A stretch of DNA of 18,602 bases, taken from positions 1 through 18,602 of the forward strand of contig JAAAJB010000658.1 of assembly GCA_016098155.1 (NCBI GenBank). Reading direction: 5' to 3'. Under the pieces are notes generated by a model, which worked only from the letters and a program-made list of their open reading frames with translations, was not told where the DNA came from and searched no databases. Every line of letters starts with the position of its first letter. Position 1 is the stretch's first letter. This document shows positions 1 to 9,182 of this stretch, piece after piece. This DNA comes from Actinomortierella ambigua. Its lineage: Eukaryota; Mortierellomycota; Mortierellomycetes; Mortierellales; Mortierellaceae. The position numbers were made by a program, and so were the translations under genes.

Positions 1-15
1 GGTAACGAGTCCGAC

Positions 16-37
16 TTTTTTTTTTTTTTTTTTTTTT
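16..37. repeat. Poly-T run (22 nt)
   Basis: Uninterrupted run of 22 T. Read on the minus strand it is gattgc, then A22, then gtc. This resembles the plus-strand context of the 24-nt poly-A at 2193-2216 (gatttgc, then A24, then gtg), so the two form a loose inverted pair. Length may be affected by sequencing or assembly error. Confidence 0.9.
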
Positions 38-756
38 GCAATCGTCTCGGGCGTCAAGGCCGGGTGAAAACTTTGTCTTTTGGTTCTGAGAGCATGACCG
101 ACATGCTTGAGATACTGTGGCCAGATGAGCCGTCTGGAGTGAGCAGCAAGTCAAGGAGTTGTCTGGTAACAGTTGGACGTTGTAAACATTGTAAGCAAGG
201 GCAGTGTGATAACAGGAGACCAATCAGCTCATAAGCAACAGCATTCAATCGAATCGGACGATAACACGAGTTTTATAATACTCTACAGCGAAAGGGAAGC
301 CTTTGAAGTCAGGCTCAGACATGGCCCACAGATAGTGCTTTAAGTGCCACTGGAAGTGTTGACTGATGATGCTACAGAAACACCTGCTGCAAATTGAATA
401 CAATTCGCGTACGGTACTAAAAACGCCGAGTATTGAGTACATATTCATCGACGCAAGTTCGGTAGAAGCCTACTGTGCCCCCCCTCCCCTTGCAGCCCCC
501 TCCATTCACAAAGTTTCCAATGTTAATACCTCCGCACCACTACATCATTTGCGAAAACGCCTCAAGGTCCCTCAGATGGCTCGCGTTCCACTATCATGAT
601 ATGTTTCGAATATTCCATGTCCTCCTCCTCTGCTCTTTTCAGACGCGGAAAGGATTCCGACGCCTTGTGCACAAAACTTCACAAAAAAAAACATATAATC
701 AAACACATACAATCCCAACTTTTCTCACCCCTACCCCATCCTTTGTCTTATTGAAT

Positions 757-774
757 AGAGAGAGAGAGAGAGAG
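757..774. repeat. (AG)9 microsatellite
   Basis: Nine AG units followed by an AATAAA-containing stretch. No gene is evident around it. Confidence 0.9.
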
Positions 775-960
775 AATAAAGGAATAGCAGGCCATTCTAC
801 TCAATTGCTAGAGAAAGTTAAAGTGTTCTTGTATAAGTGTGCTCTCCCCACTTTAAGGGATTGCTGGCCCGGATTAAATGCATAGAAAATGTACGAGATT
901 GGCGACAGGCTGCATTGCATGCGAAAATCGCAGTTATTCTATAGGTTGATTTTTTTTCTC

Positions 961-1153
961 GCCCTTCTCGAATGTGTTACCTACCAGGCGCGGACAAAAT
1001 AAAAAATAAGTCATGTTCTCACAATTTGGGCTGTTCCCATGCCAAGGGTGTACAGTACCGTATAAATTTCTCACGGGCCTTTGATCGATAGTACAACGGT
1101 GCCCCCTGTCGAAATGTGTACTCTAAGCGACGTACAAAATAAATAAACTTCTG
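961..1153. repeat. Weak direct repeat, two ~53-bp copies 140 bp apart
   Basis: Copy one is about 961-1013 and copy two about 1101-1153. Both run gccc, a gap, tcgaaatgtgt-like, a gap, gcg, then acaaaataaa and end in a ATG-containing stretch. By eye they agree at roughly 70-75 percent with small indels. The AT-rich ends could exaggerate the similarity. No ORF or RNA gene is associated. Confidence 0.4.
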
Positions 1154-2168
1154 ATGGGATGGACCAACCGGTCGGTTCGGCGGTTCTCCCCAATCTGATA
1201 TCTGATGGAAGACTTCACAATGCATTTCACGCGTTCTTTTTGCTGTTCGTCAGACGAAGCGCTATTCAATAAAGAGCACTTTGTAGGGGGGAAGGTTGGG
1301 TGATGAGAAGGGAGGGAGAGGTATGTTTTGTTGCAACGCAACGAGCAAGTACTCTGTAATAACTGTATACCTTCTTCCTTGGAGTGAAATAACCCCATCT
1401 TGAAGAGGTTTAATCCCATTCCCTTTCCCTCTCCCAGATTTACTTGCTATACCTAGTCGTTCCCTGCCAAGAGCCGTCGAACCCAAGCTTTATGAGGAGC
1501 GCTTCCGCCAAAGTGATGATACTAGCGCGAACTAGCAGCCTAGCCTCCCCCCCCCCTCAAGATGCTCTAGGGGGTATAGTAATAAGAAATAGATGCATAG
1601 GCTGATTGAATGAATCACTGAAATTCTTCTGTCACATCTTGAGGCGAATTTGGCAAGCAAGAAAAGAGAGGAGGGGGGGGGAAGCAAAAGCCTGACCTAT
1701 TGGTAAACAAAATAGGAGAAACCATGAGTTGCATGTTTAAAAAAAAGTTTAGCATGCAAGAGTAGATTCTCCACACCTTTGTTGTCGCGTTTGGCTCGAG
1801 TCCTCTCTCTATGGTTTCATTTCGCTAGTCGCTGTCTCGTTATCAGCTTAATGAATCATTAGCTAGTTTGTCATTATGCAGGATAGCTTCGCCTAAAAGG
1901 AAGAAGAAAGGGGGGTGCTCCCTAAAAGAGTCACTCTTCGACCGAACTGCATGCAAAGGTTTAGGGATTGGGTCTTGTTCATGTGTCTTCCATAAGCTAT
2001 CCTTCTTCAAGAACTGGCTGTATTGTGGTACAGACCACTGCACCATGGAAGCACGTTTTAGAATAAGGTTTCATCCAACGAGCTTTGGTGCAAAGTTCAT
2101 TTGGATACCACCCATTTGTCGAGCCCCGTGTATTTCCCTTCTCCCGGACTTGAAAAGTGTGCCCAGTA

Positions 2169-2186
2169 CTACAGTGAACACTGTAG
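2169..2186. other. Perfect 8-bp-arm palindrome beside a poly-A run
   Basis: ctacagtg and cactgtag are exact reverse complements separated by aa. The element ends six bases before the 24-nt poly-A at 2193. It could be a dimeric protein-binding site or a small hairpin; nothing nearby decides between them. Confidence 0.5.
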
Positions 2187-2192
2187 ATTTGC

Positions 2193-2216
2193 AAAAAAAA
2201 AAAAAAAAAAAAAAAA
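2193..2216. repeat. Poly-A run (24 nt)
   Basis: Uninterrupted run of 24 A, preceded by gatttgc and followed by gtgttatcc. It might be the tail of a retroposed sequence, but I find no convincing target-site duplication or element body. Confidence 0.9.
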
Positions 2217-2564
2217 GTGTTATCCAGAGGTAGAATCACAGGCACTAGGACTACAAAGTGTCCGCGCCTTCATGCTCCAGCCACAGTCGATCTTGAGTTC
2301 ATTGATCTTCGATATGAGACCATTACTAGCAGCCATGACAAAACAAGATGGCGAGAGGAAAAATGACTCTCCAGACAGACCACCGTGAAAAAAGTTGAAC
2401 AGTTGCTGCCCACTACAAGAATTGTTCTATTGTATCGACCGCGGCAGGTTGGGCTTCTTGCCGTCGTATACAACTGCCCAGCCAGAACCATTTGAGTTTA
2501 GCTTTTTCCGAGCTGTTCGGGAGTACCGTTTCAATATCGGACTCGCTCACGTTATGGTACAACC

Positions 2565-2584
2565 AAAAAAAAAAAAAAAAAAAA
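2565..2584. repeat. Poly-A run (20 nt)
   Basis: Uninterrupted run of 20 A about 70 bases upstream of the ABC exon. It lies inside or next to whatever intron ends at 2657. Confidence 0.9.
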
Positions 2585-2620
2585 TCTTACGAACAATGAG
2601 ATGGTCTAGTTAAAATGTGT

Positions 2621-2657
2621 CACTAATCGCTCACTCTTCCAATTCTCTTCTGAGTAG
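2621..2657 (+). other. Intron 3' end: branch site and splice acceptor of the ABC gene
   Basis: cactaatc at 2621-2628 matches the branch-site sequence of the DUF4246 intron exactly. A pyrimidine-rich tract follows, then tag at 2655-2657, directly before GGA ATC AAC in the ABC frame. The tag is also an in-frame stop, so the coding frame cannot simply continue upstream; splicing here is the natural reading. I could not place the matching donor. Confidence 0.75.
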
Positions 2658-4991
2658 GGAATCAACCTTTCGGGAGGTCAGAAGCAGCGGATTGCTATTG
2701 CTCGTGCTGTTTACATGGATGCAGACGTGTACATCTTGGATGACCCCCTGTCAGCGGTCGATGCCCATGTCGATCAACACATCTTTCAAGAGGTGATCAA
2801 AAAGCTCTTGGCTAGCAAGACGCGGATCCTTGTCACCAACGGTGTACATCACCTCAGCGATGTCGACCAGATTGTCGTTATCAAACAGGGAAGGGTCTCG
2901 CAGGATGGCCACTATGAGGAGCTTGTCAATGACACCAATGGCGACCTCTTCCGCCTTGTCGAGGAGAGCAACCTGACGCATGGAGTCTGTGAGAATGATG
3001 CTGGATCAGTTGATGAGAGCCTCGTTGAGGAAATATCTATCCGAACAGGCATGGGTGAGGAGCAAAATCGAGACAAGGAAGCTGATGGTCTCAATGACGC
3101 TGAGGAACCCCCAGTACCGGTCAAACGGCCATCCTACCACCGCCAAAAATCGTCCAAGTGGGAAGAGGAGACGAAAAAGGACGATCTCGATCTGACTGAC
3201 CATGAACACATTGACAATGAGGTGACAATCGAAGGTCGAGTCGGCTGGAACGTCTACAAGTATTATCTGAAGGCGGTTGGCGTGCAGGCCTGCGTCTTCT
3301 TCGTGATCGCTCTAGTGGTCTGTCTGGTCATTGAATTTAACACTCAGTTGTGGCTCAAGAACTGGGGTGAGGATAATGAGAAGCCTGTTCCCTCACGCCG
3401 CACCACGTACTGGGTGGTCACCTATCTGGCATGGATGCTGAGCACCATGGTCACACTCTCTTTCTCGATTGGCATCACAATGGTGGTCATGGCACGTCGG
3501 GCATCCAAGAACCTTCACGCAAGTATGCTGACCCCCATGGTGCGCTCGCCAATGAGCTTCTTCGACACCACCTCGTCCGGCAAGATTGTCAACCGGTTTT
3601 CGCACGACGTTAGCTCGGTTGATGTTGAGCTGCCAGCCAACTTTATGGCATTCCTGTTCATCCTAATGGCCGTCATTATGCAGTTCGCCTTTGCTATTGC
3701 TGCCACAGTCTACTTTTTGATCCTTCTCGCAGCGTTGCTGGTCTGCTACTACTTTTTGGCCGGGTACTTCCTCGTCTCCTCACGTGAACTCAAACGTCTC
3801 GACTCTGCAGCACGGTCACCGATGTACGCTCATTTTGGCGAAACACTGAACGGATTGATGACACTCCGTAGTTTCGGCGAGGCCGAGCGCTTTGCGACGC
3901 AGGCTACAAAGTTGCTGGACCAGTCCCAACAAATCTACTACCTCACCAACTCGACCCAGCGCTGGCTCCAGATCATGCTCGCCTTCATGAGCGACATCAT
4001 CCTAGGCTTTATCGCAGTCATGGCCGTCGTCCAGCGCAACACTGCAAGCGCCGGTGTCTTTGGCATCGTCCTCTCGCAGATCGGCACCTTGACCGGTCTC
4101 ATCGGCGCGCTGATGATGGAGTACTGCCAGATCGAAACCAACATCGTCTCCGTCGAGCGTATCCGCGAGTATAGCCAACTGCCGTCCGAGGCCCGTGACG
4201 TTATCCCCGACTCTGGCCTCGACGATCAATGGCCACAGCAGGGCAAGATTGAGTTTAAAGAGTACGCAACCCGGTACAGAACCGGTCTCGATCTAGTCCT
4301 CCACAACATCAGCTTTACCGTCCAACCAGCCGAGCGCATCGGCATCGTCGGCCGCACTGGCGCCGGCAAGTCCTCCATCACCCTGGCACTCTTCCGCATC
4401 ATCGAGGCTGCTCATGGAGCCATTCTCATCGACGGCGTCGACATTTCAACCTTGGGTCTGAACGACCTCCGTTCGCGCTTGACCATCATCCCTCAGGATC
4501 CCTTCCTCTTTGGGGGCACGATCCGTCGCAACCTTGACCCCTTTGACGACTGGCAAGATGCCGATCTCTGGTCGGCACTCGAGCAAGCCTCCCTCAAATC
4601 CTACGTCTCGTCCCTTCCCGAGGGACTCCATTCAGTGATTGAGAACGGCGGCGAGAGCATGTCGCTCGGCCAGCGCCAGTTGATGAGCCTGGCCCGGGCC
4701 ATGCTCCACAAACAGACTAGGATTCTGTGCCTGGACGAGGCTACGGCCGCGATCGACATTGAGACCGACAATGCCATTCAGCGGGCACTGCGCAAGTCCT
4801 TCCAGGGCTGCACCGTCCTCACGATTGCCCATCGTATCAACACCATCATGGACAGCGATCGCATCCTCGTCCTTGACCACGGCCGCATCGCAGAGTTTGA
4901 CACCCCGCAAAAGTTGCTTAATGACCCTTCAACCATCTTTTATAGCTTGGTCAAGACCAGCGAGGCTGCTCGCTTGACCATACGTTCATAG
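2658..4991 (+). CDS. ABCC (MRP-type) ABC transporter, C-terminal part; 5' exons not found
   Basis: ATP-driven exporter of the multidrug-resistance/conjugate family, expected in vacuolar or plasma membrane. The visible 777 residues (numbered from GGA at 2658) begin inside NBD1 with the LSGGQ signature (4-8) and Walker B YILDDP (25-30). In NBD1 the catalytic Glu is Asp and the switch His is Asn61, a degenerate site common in this subfamily. An acidic linker (about 80-190) leads into TMD2, with hydrophobic segments near 211-233, 250-279, 327-376, 436-458 and 466-488. NBD2 is complete and canonical: Walker A GRTGAGKSS (565-573), Q-loop IIPQDP, signature MSLGQ (668-672), Walker B CLDEAT (Asp693, Glu694) and switch His725. 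The C-terminus matches family length. TMD1 and the Walker A of NBD1 are absent from the 2.6 kb upstream, so this is either the 3' exon of a gene with a very long intron or a 5'-truncated copy. The first ATG (2715) lies inside NBD1 and is not a credible start. Confidence 0.93.
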   Translation, partial: GINLSGGQKQRIAIARAVYMDADVYILDDPLSAVDAHVDQHIFQEVIKKLLASKTRILVTNGVHHLSDVDQIVVIKQGRVSQDGHYEELVNDTNGDLFRLVEESNLTHGVCENDAGSVDESLVEEISIRTGMGEEQNRDKEADGLNDAEEPPVPVKRPSYHRQKSSKWEEETKKDDLDLTDHEHIDNEVTIEGRVGWNVYKYYLKAVGVQACVFFVIALVVCLVIEFNTQLWLKNWGEDNEKPVPSRRTTYWVVTYLAWMLSTMVTLSFSIGITMVVMARRASKNLHASMLTPMVRSPMSFFDTTSSGKIVNRFSHDVSSVDVELPANFMAFLFILMAVIMQFAFAIAATVYFLILLAALLVCYYFLAGYFLVSSRELKRLDSAARSPMYAHFGETLNGLMTLRSFGEAERFATQATKLLDQSQQIYYLTNSTQRWLQIMLAFMSDIILGFIAVMAVVQRNTASAGVFGIVLSQIGTLTGLIGALMMEYCQIETNIVSVERIREYSQLPSEARDVIPDSGLDDQWPQQGKIEFKEYATRYRTGLDLVLHNISFTVQPAERIGIVGRTGAGKSSITLALFRIIEAAHGAILIDGVDISTLGLNDLRSRLTIIPQDPFLFGGTIRRNLDPFDDWQDADLWSALEQASLKSYVSSLPEGLHSVIENGGESMSLGQRQLMSLARAMLHKQTRILCLDEATAAIDIETDNAIQRALRKSFQGCTVLTIAHRINTIMDSDRILVLDHGRIAEFDTPQKLLNDPSTIFYSLVKTSEAARLTIRS

Positions 4992-5367
4992 CTGCTTTTT
5001 TGTTGTTGCTGTTTTAGTAGTAGCTGCAGCTCTACTGCCTTTTTCTAGCTTTTTTGTCCTTCATACCTTTTCTAATTCAATTCAATTCAAAAGAATGTTT
5101 GATAATTTGGAAGGAGAAAATGTGTTTGGAGGAGTAAAGAGCCACATCTTACAAGAGTGGGGCCGCAAAGGGGGTTGAAAGGGGCTGAGCTGTGGTGAGA
5201 TCGGAAATATAAAGAGTTGTGGATACCAATATCAATTTATCCTGGACGTTCTTTTGTCTTTTGCTTCTTCTTCTTCTTCTTCTTCTTCTTTTTCGTCACC
5301 ATCTTCACTCACTCACCATCCCTTCCCCCCTCCACTCACTCATTTACTCTTTCAATCCCTGACCGCC
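4992..5367 (+). other. Intergenic region: ABC 3' end and promoter/leader of G1
   Basis: The first half is T-rich after the ABC stop, then ATTCA-repeated, with no canonical AATAAA. The second half holds the TATA box at 5208 and a strongly pyrimidine-rich leader including a TTC microsatellite (about 5264-5292). No ATG lies between the TATA box and 5368, which supports 5368 as the G1 start. Confidence 0.6.
5208..5213 (+). promoter_or_regulatory. TATA box of F-box-like gene G1
   Basis: TATAAA about 155 bases before the chosen ATG, followed by a C/T-rich leader typical of fungal promoters. The ATG at 5368 is the first downstream of it. Confidence 0.55.
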
Positions 5368-7818
5368 ATGCAGGCAACTGCCGCCATCTCCTCCTTATAT
5401 CCAAAGGACCTATCCGAGCCGTCCAGGCACATGCCACTGCCAGCCGAGTGTATCGAGCGAGTTCTCGACTATTTCGATACACAGGAGCTAGTTCTCAATC
5501 TGTTCACTCTTTTAACAGTGAACAAGTTCCTCTTCTTTGTCAGTGCAAGGCGACTCTATTCGAATCCAATTCTGACGCTCCAGCGGTGCAAGCAAGGTCG
5601 AGTGGGTCAGGCAGCTGAGAAACTTTTTGCTCTTGTCCTCAAACACTCGCCAGCGCAAGATGACGATATTCAGGTACTCCGTTGCGTATTCCAAGCATCA
5701 ATCGACTCCCTTCCAGCAACGCCCTTTACGGACTACCTTACCCTTATTCGTACCATGCGCTTTGCAGAAAAGTTCTTTGGACCAGAGTCTCGGCTCTTTC
5801 AACGGGCAGACTTGATTCTGCGTGATCAGGATTTGTACGCCACGGTACTCTATGATGCTTTTGCGTGGGCCGCTTGTGGCCATCGACTGACTAGCCTGAA
5901 GCACCTGACGGTATCTTGTGGCGATCTGGATCGATACATTCACCATATGAAAACCTTAATGACGGGATCCTTGCAAAGCATTGAGCTGTGCCTGAGTGAT
6001 ATTCCTGATTCCAGCCCAGACTCTTGGCCCAGTACTTCCATGGACGCTGTCCATAATGATCTCGTGGACATAGTAGGCTTTATCCTCCGCTTGAGAGAAG
6101 TCTATAGTGACAAAAACATAGTGACCGTCAAGAAGAAGGGTCAGGACAACCGAAAATCGAGTAACAAGGCGTCGAGAACAAGGCATATTGATATGAAACT
6201 CGTGGGCGGACCCCGTTTCCCCTGGTGGCTCCACAGCGATTTTGCAAAGACCATGACCCACATCTTTCAGCTGATGCCGACCTACGCCGATCCCACCGTA
6301 GACTGCAGGGACCAACTGGACTGGGCCCGGTTCGTGTTGGCGCCCGAGACGATAGACCTACCTCGACTCAAGGCAATCCTGGCCGAAGACGCCTTCCATG
6401 ACGTGGACCGGGCCAACGACTGGTCTTGGCCAGCTCAAGGAATTGCCAAGATCCTCGAGTCCTGTCGCGCACTGGAGCATCTTCAACTGGTTCCACGCCT
6501 TCATGATGGCCTGGACGCCTTTGATTGGGCCGTCAAAGAGCGACGCCAGAGTCAGAACAACCATCAGGACCTTCACCAACTCGTCCGGCTCCAGCGCCTC
6601 ATGATTGACCTGAACCATTGGACCACCTGTCCTGACATGCCTCCCGATTTTTCACCCCCGATAGAGGTCCCACCAAACTATCCGCTCCCATGGAAGCTCT
6701 GCATGGACGCCATCTTTGGGTTTGGTGCCACACTCACCTCAATCACGATCAAGGATCCATCCTACCTGTACATAATCGACCTCTCCGTTTTTCACGACCT
6801 CCCGAATCTAACGTCAGTCGACCTCTCGGCCCGCTACTATGAAGACGGCAGCGAGGATAGTTTTGACGACGGCAGCACTGGAGTGACCGCCAAGAAAACC
6901 AAAACCACTTCTCATCAACCCTTCGCCAACTGTCCCAAGCTCGACTCTGTTTTGCTATGGAGCGAAGACTGTGGCGAACCTATGGGCCTCGTTCTCAGTT
7001 CCTGGTCCCTCCCCACCGCCAGTTCACTGTGCCTCAGTGGGCCAGCCGCCTTCCAATTCAATCATACGACCTTTGCCTCCATGCCCAAGCTCGAGAGCAT
7101 CAACATTTATGTCGAAGGCAACGCCGACGTTGACTTTGAATGGGACCCGACCCCTTGGCCATCGCGCACCGCCACCATCGTCACAGGTGCCGGTCCTCTT
7201 CTCCAAAGCATCGAGCTCGCTGGCCCGCCGGCTCGGGCCCTGTCCTGGAGCATCCTCAAGGGCTGTCCATGCCTCGAGTACCTCTGTCTATCATCCCTAT
7301 GTCAATCTGACGAGCCTCTCATACCTGTCCTGCTGGACGATTATGACTACAGAAACTACTCCAATGCTGATGACATGGACGAGGACGAGGATGTCGATGA
7401 ATATGACGATGGCGATAGCGATGAAGATATCGACAACGGTGACGGTGATGGCGATGACGATGACGTTGACGCTGACGAGGATGGCCAGGACGGGGGCGAG
7501 CGCGTGGATGACGGCGCTCCCTACAACAATGATGAGGACACGGTCCACAACAACCACGGCAAAAACGAGGACAAAAATGATCGTCAGAGCCTTCGTGATG
7601 TTCGTCGTCTTCGACGTCGTTGCTTAACCCTGGTCTCGACCTCACTGCTGCATCTGGTCCTGCGAGACTGGGACATTCAATACAACCGGCACGTCAAGCG
7701 ATTGCCTCAAATGTTCCCCTCGCTCCGCTCCTTGGCCCTCGACAGGAAGCCCAGGATGTCGAGCCTGCAGAAGCAAAATCTCAAGAGCCGCTTTTCGCAC
7801 CTGGAGTGCTTAGGTTAA
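5368..7818 (+). CDS. F-box-like, leucine-rich protein (paralogue G1)
   Basis: Single-exon gene for 816 aa. The F-box-like segment is at about residues 24-68 (LPAECIERVL ... LLTVNK ... SARRLYSNPI). Family blocks follow: DYLTLIRTM, WAACGHRL and LDWARFVLAPETIDL near 317, then irregular leucine-rich repeats with CPKL, MPKLES and GPPARAL motifs. If it is a true F-box protein, it would bind Skp1 and present a target to an SCF ubiquitin ligase; this is inferred from the N-terminal pattern. It is about 150 residues longer than its neighbours because of inserts, mainly a run dominated by Asp and Glu at about 657-738 that no paralogue here has. ATG 5368 is preferred (gaccgccATG context, first ATG after the TATA box). 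ATG 5431 is the alternative, giving MPLPAEC, closer to the paralogues' short N-termini. The open frame reaches further up only through non-ATG codons. Confidence 0.85.
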   Translation: MQATAAISSLYPKDLSEPSRHMPLPAECIERVLDYFDTQELVLNLFTLLTVNKFLFFVSARRLYSNPILTLQRCKQGRVGQAAEKLFALVLKHSPAQDDDIQVLRCVFQASIDSLPATPFTDYLTLIRTMRFAEKFFGPESRLFQRADLILRDQDLYATVLYDAFAWAACGHRLTSLKHLTVSCGDLDRYIHHMKTLMTGSLQSIELCLSDIPDSSPDSWPSTSMDAVHNDLVDIVGFILRLREVYSDKNIVTVKKKGQDNRKSSNKASRTRHIDMKLVGGPRFPWWLHSDFAKTMTHIFQLMPTYADPTVDCRDQLDWARFVLAPETIDLPRLKAILAEDAFHDVDRANDWSWPAQGIAKILESCRALEHLQLVPRLHDGLDAFDWAVKERRQSQNNHQDLHQLVRLQRLMIDLNHWTTCPDMPPDFSPPIEVPPNYPLPWKLCMDAIFGFGATLTSITIKDPSYLYIIDLSVFHDLPNLTSVDLSARYYEDGSEDSFDDGSTGVTAKKTKTTSHQPFANCPKLDSVLLWSEDCGEPMGLVLSSWSLPTASSLCLSGPAAFQFNHTTFASMPKLESINIYVEGNADVDFEWDPTPWPSRTATIVTGAGPLLQSIELAGPPARALSWSILKGCPCLEYLCLSSLCQSDEPLIPVLLDDYDYRNYSNADDMDEDEDVDEYDDGDSDEDIDNGDGDGDDDDVDADEDGQDGGERVDDGAPYNNDEDTVHNNHGKNEDKNDRQSLRDVRRLRRRCLTLVSTSLLHLVLRDWDIQYNRHVKRLPQMFPSLRSLALDRKPRMSSLQKQNLKSRFSHLECLG

Positions 7819-8111
7819 TCCTAGTCTTCTTCTTCGTCTTGTTGTCACTAGGGGACTAGAGTCAAGACAGGGGTGGAGTGTGGCCTAGATAATTAGACAT
7901 GCAACAATACACATACACACTCATAATCACAAAGATACAAGGTGCACCATACGAGATCTTTGGGATGGATTGAATAGCGAGCCACTGCCTATTATGAGCA
8001 AAGGGACTCGATGGGAACATGCATACAAAACCAGGATATCGAATCCAAAAGGCCAAGGTGTTTTTTCCTTGACTACTGCTGGTTATTTTATTTCCCACTA
8101 TACACTATGGG

Positions 8112-8230
8112 CACGTGAGGGTGACGCCACTCATTTTCTTTAGACCCTTTTTTTGGACCCTTTTTTTCATTCTCATTCACTTCTTTCTTTACTCCACTCC
8201 TCACTCCTCATCCTCTCCACCTCATTTCTC
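8112..8230 (+). promoter_or_regulatory. Candidate orphan promoter/leader: CACGTG box and pyrimidine tract
   Basis: A CACGTG E-box (8112-8117) precedes two T-rich runs and about 90 bases almost free of purine runs, close in style to the G1 and DUF4246 leaders. No coding frame follows. It may be the remains of a promoter whose gene decayed, or may drive a noncoding transcript. Confidence 0.3.
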
Positions 8231-8342
8231 ACGCGCTGTGCCACCCATCGAGCACGAACATAAAGGTAATGGTAGCAGGGGGGCATTGGGATCAGCGACT
8301 GTTAGGCGGGGGTTAGGCAATGACCCAGCAGGGCGCCAGGTT

Positions 8343-8665
8343 GGTCCATGAGAGACTATACCCCTCCCCACAGCGGTATTGCGCCGCGGGGTGTCTCTCC
8401 ATATGACCTGCACTACCCTCGAGGATGGAGGGGTGCGTAGGGGCAGAGCATTAGAATGAGGCTCTAATGGCGATTCGCTTTGTGGGTCCATGAGGGGTTC
8501 GGTGTGTCGGGAGGAGGACAGCCTCTCCATATGACCTCTGTCAGTGGCTCCTCGAATGAGGTCCGCAAGGGAGTAGGACACTCTCTGACAGTGAAGCGAG
8601 CGCCATTCCGTCAGACTGGTGGGTCCGAGAACCACACGGGGCGGCGTGTGCTCTCAATGACCTGG
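8343..8665. repeat. Degenerate tandem repeat with a 128-bp step
   Basis: The core ctctccatatgacct occurs at 8395-8409 and 8523-8537, and a two-base-shorter version (ctctcaatgacct) at 8651-8663. The core starts are exactly 128 bases apart both times. Upstream of each core is ggtcc(a/g)-gag: 8343, 8485 and 8622. A cctcga-gagg stretch also recurs after the first two cores. The rest is heavily diverged. An inverted pair (ctgtcag 8538-8544, ctgacag 8585-8591) lies in the second unit. I do not recognise the family. Confidence 0.6.
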
Positions 8666-9182
8666 CCGCAAGCACCTATTGACGAAAACTTTTGGCTGTT
8701 TCTGTGCCGCTAACCATTACCAGCTTTCTTTAGACTGAAGCTCCACTATAGACTCGGCAGACAAGGGCAAACAAAAGCCAGCAAGAACGAGCACAAGTGC
8801 AAGACATAAACCCTTTACTCTTGTCTTGCTCTATAAGGATGCCCAATAAAACATATGTTGTACATCATTTTCTCCCATGCTAAAAGAAACAAACTCGACA
8901 TGACGACGAAGACGATGATGAATGCAATGCCAATTGGTCACTGATGAATGGAGAATGGGCAAGTTCCAAGATTGAAAGTCTATGATGGTTTTGCCACACC
9001 TGTTGTTGAGTGGCAATATTGCCACTCCGATAAACTCGCGTAAAGGTGCATCTGCTGGACAGCAAAAGTAAGTACTTTTGACTTTTGTCTGTGTGTCTTC
9101 ATATTTGCAAAGAGGGGTACTTCTGTCGCATGCTTTGTTTGTTTGGAGTAAGTGGCAAACCATCCGTGGGTCGTACTTTACC

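Larger units (their letters stand above)
1..2657. other. Gene-poor, low-complexity region upstream of the ABC transporter exon
   Basis: No open frame in this 2.6-kb stretch carries a family signature I recognise, and all are short (136 codons or fewer). It holds a poly-T run, two poly-A runs, an AG microsatellite, C-rich and G-rich runs near 1549 and 1671, and weak direct repeats. I searched all frames by eye for the missing first half of the ABC transporter (Walker A of the GxxGxGKS type, Q-loop) and found none. Short minus-strand frames between 54 and 448 look faintly protein-like but are broken and unassigned. Only the last ~40 bases can be tied to a gene, as an intron end. Confidence 0.7.

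Noticed and set aside
894..920. Peptide YEIGDR as a possible upstream exon end of the ABC NBD1
   Set aside because: Resembles the E-I-G-E/D motif before LSGGQ, but there is a stop just upstream, no Walker A or Q-loop before it and no donor at the right place.
2101..2613. Short plus-strand frames of 72-95 codons
   Set aside because: Run through poly-A tracts coding poly-Lys, have no family match and do not resemble ABC transporter sequence.
5254..5367. N-terminal extension of G1 from an upstream non-ATG codon
   Set aside because: It translates the TTC microsatellite leader into poly-Ser; the first ATG is 5368 and paralogues have short N-termini.
7297..7557. Hydrophobic minus-strand frame resembling membrane segments
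   Set aside because: It is the reverse complement of the Asp/Glu codon tract of G1, which automatically reads as Val/Ile.
8222..8635. 137-codon minus-strand frame
   Set aside because: It overlaps the orphan leader and the degenerate repeat, lacks any known motif and contains no promoter-like sequence; kept only as a remark.
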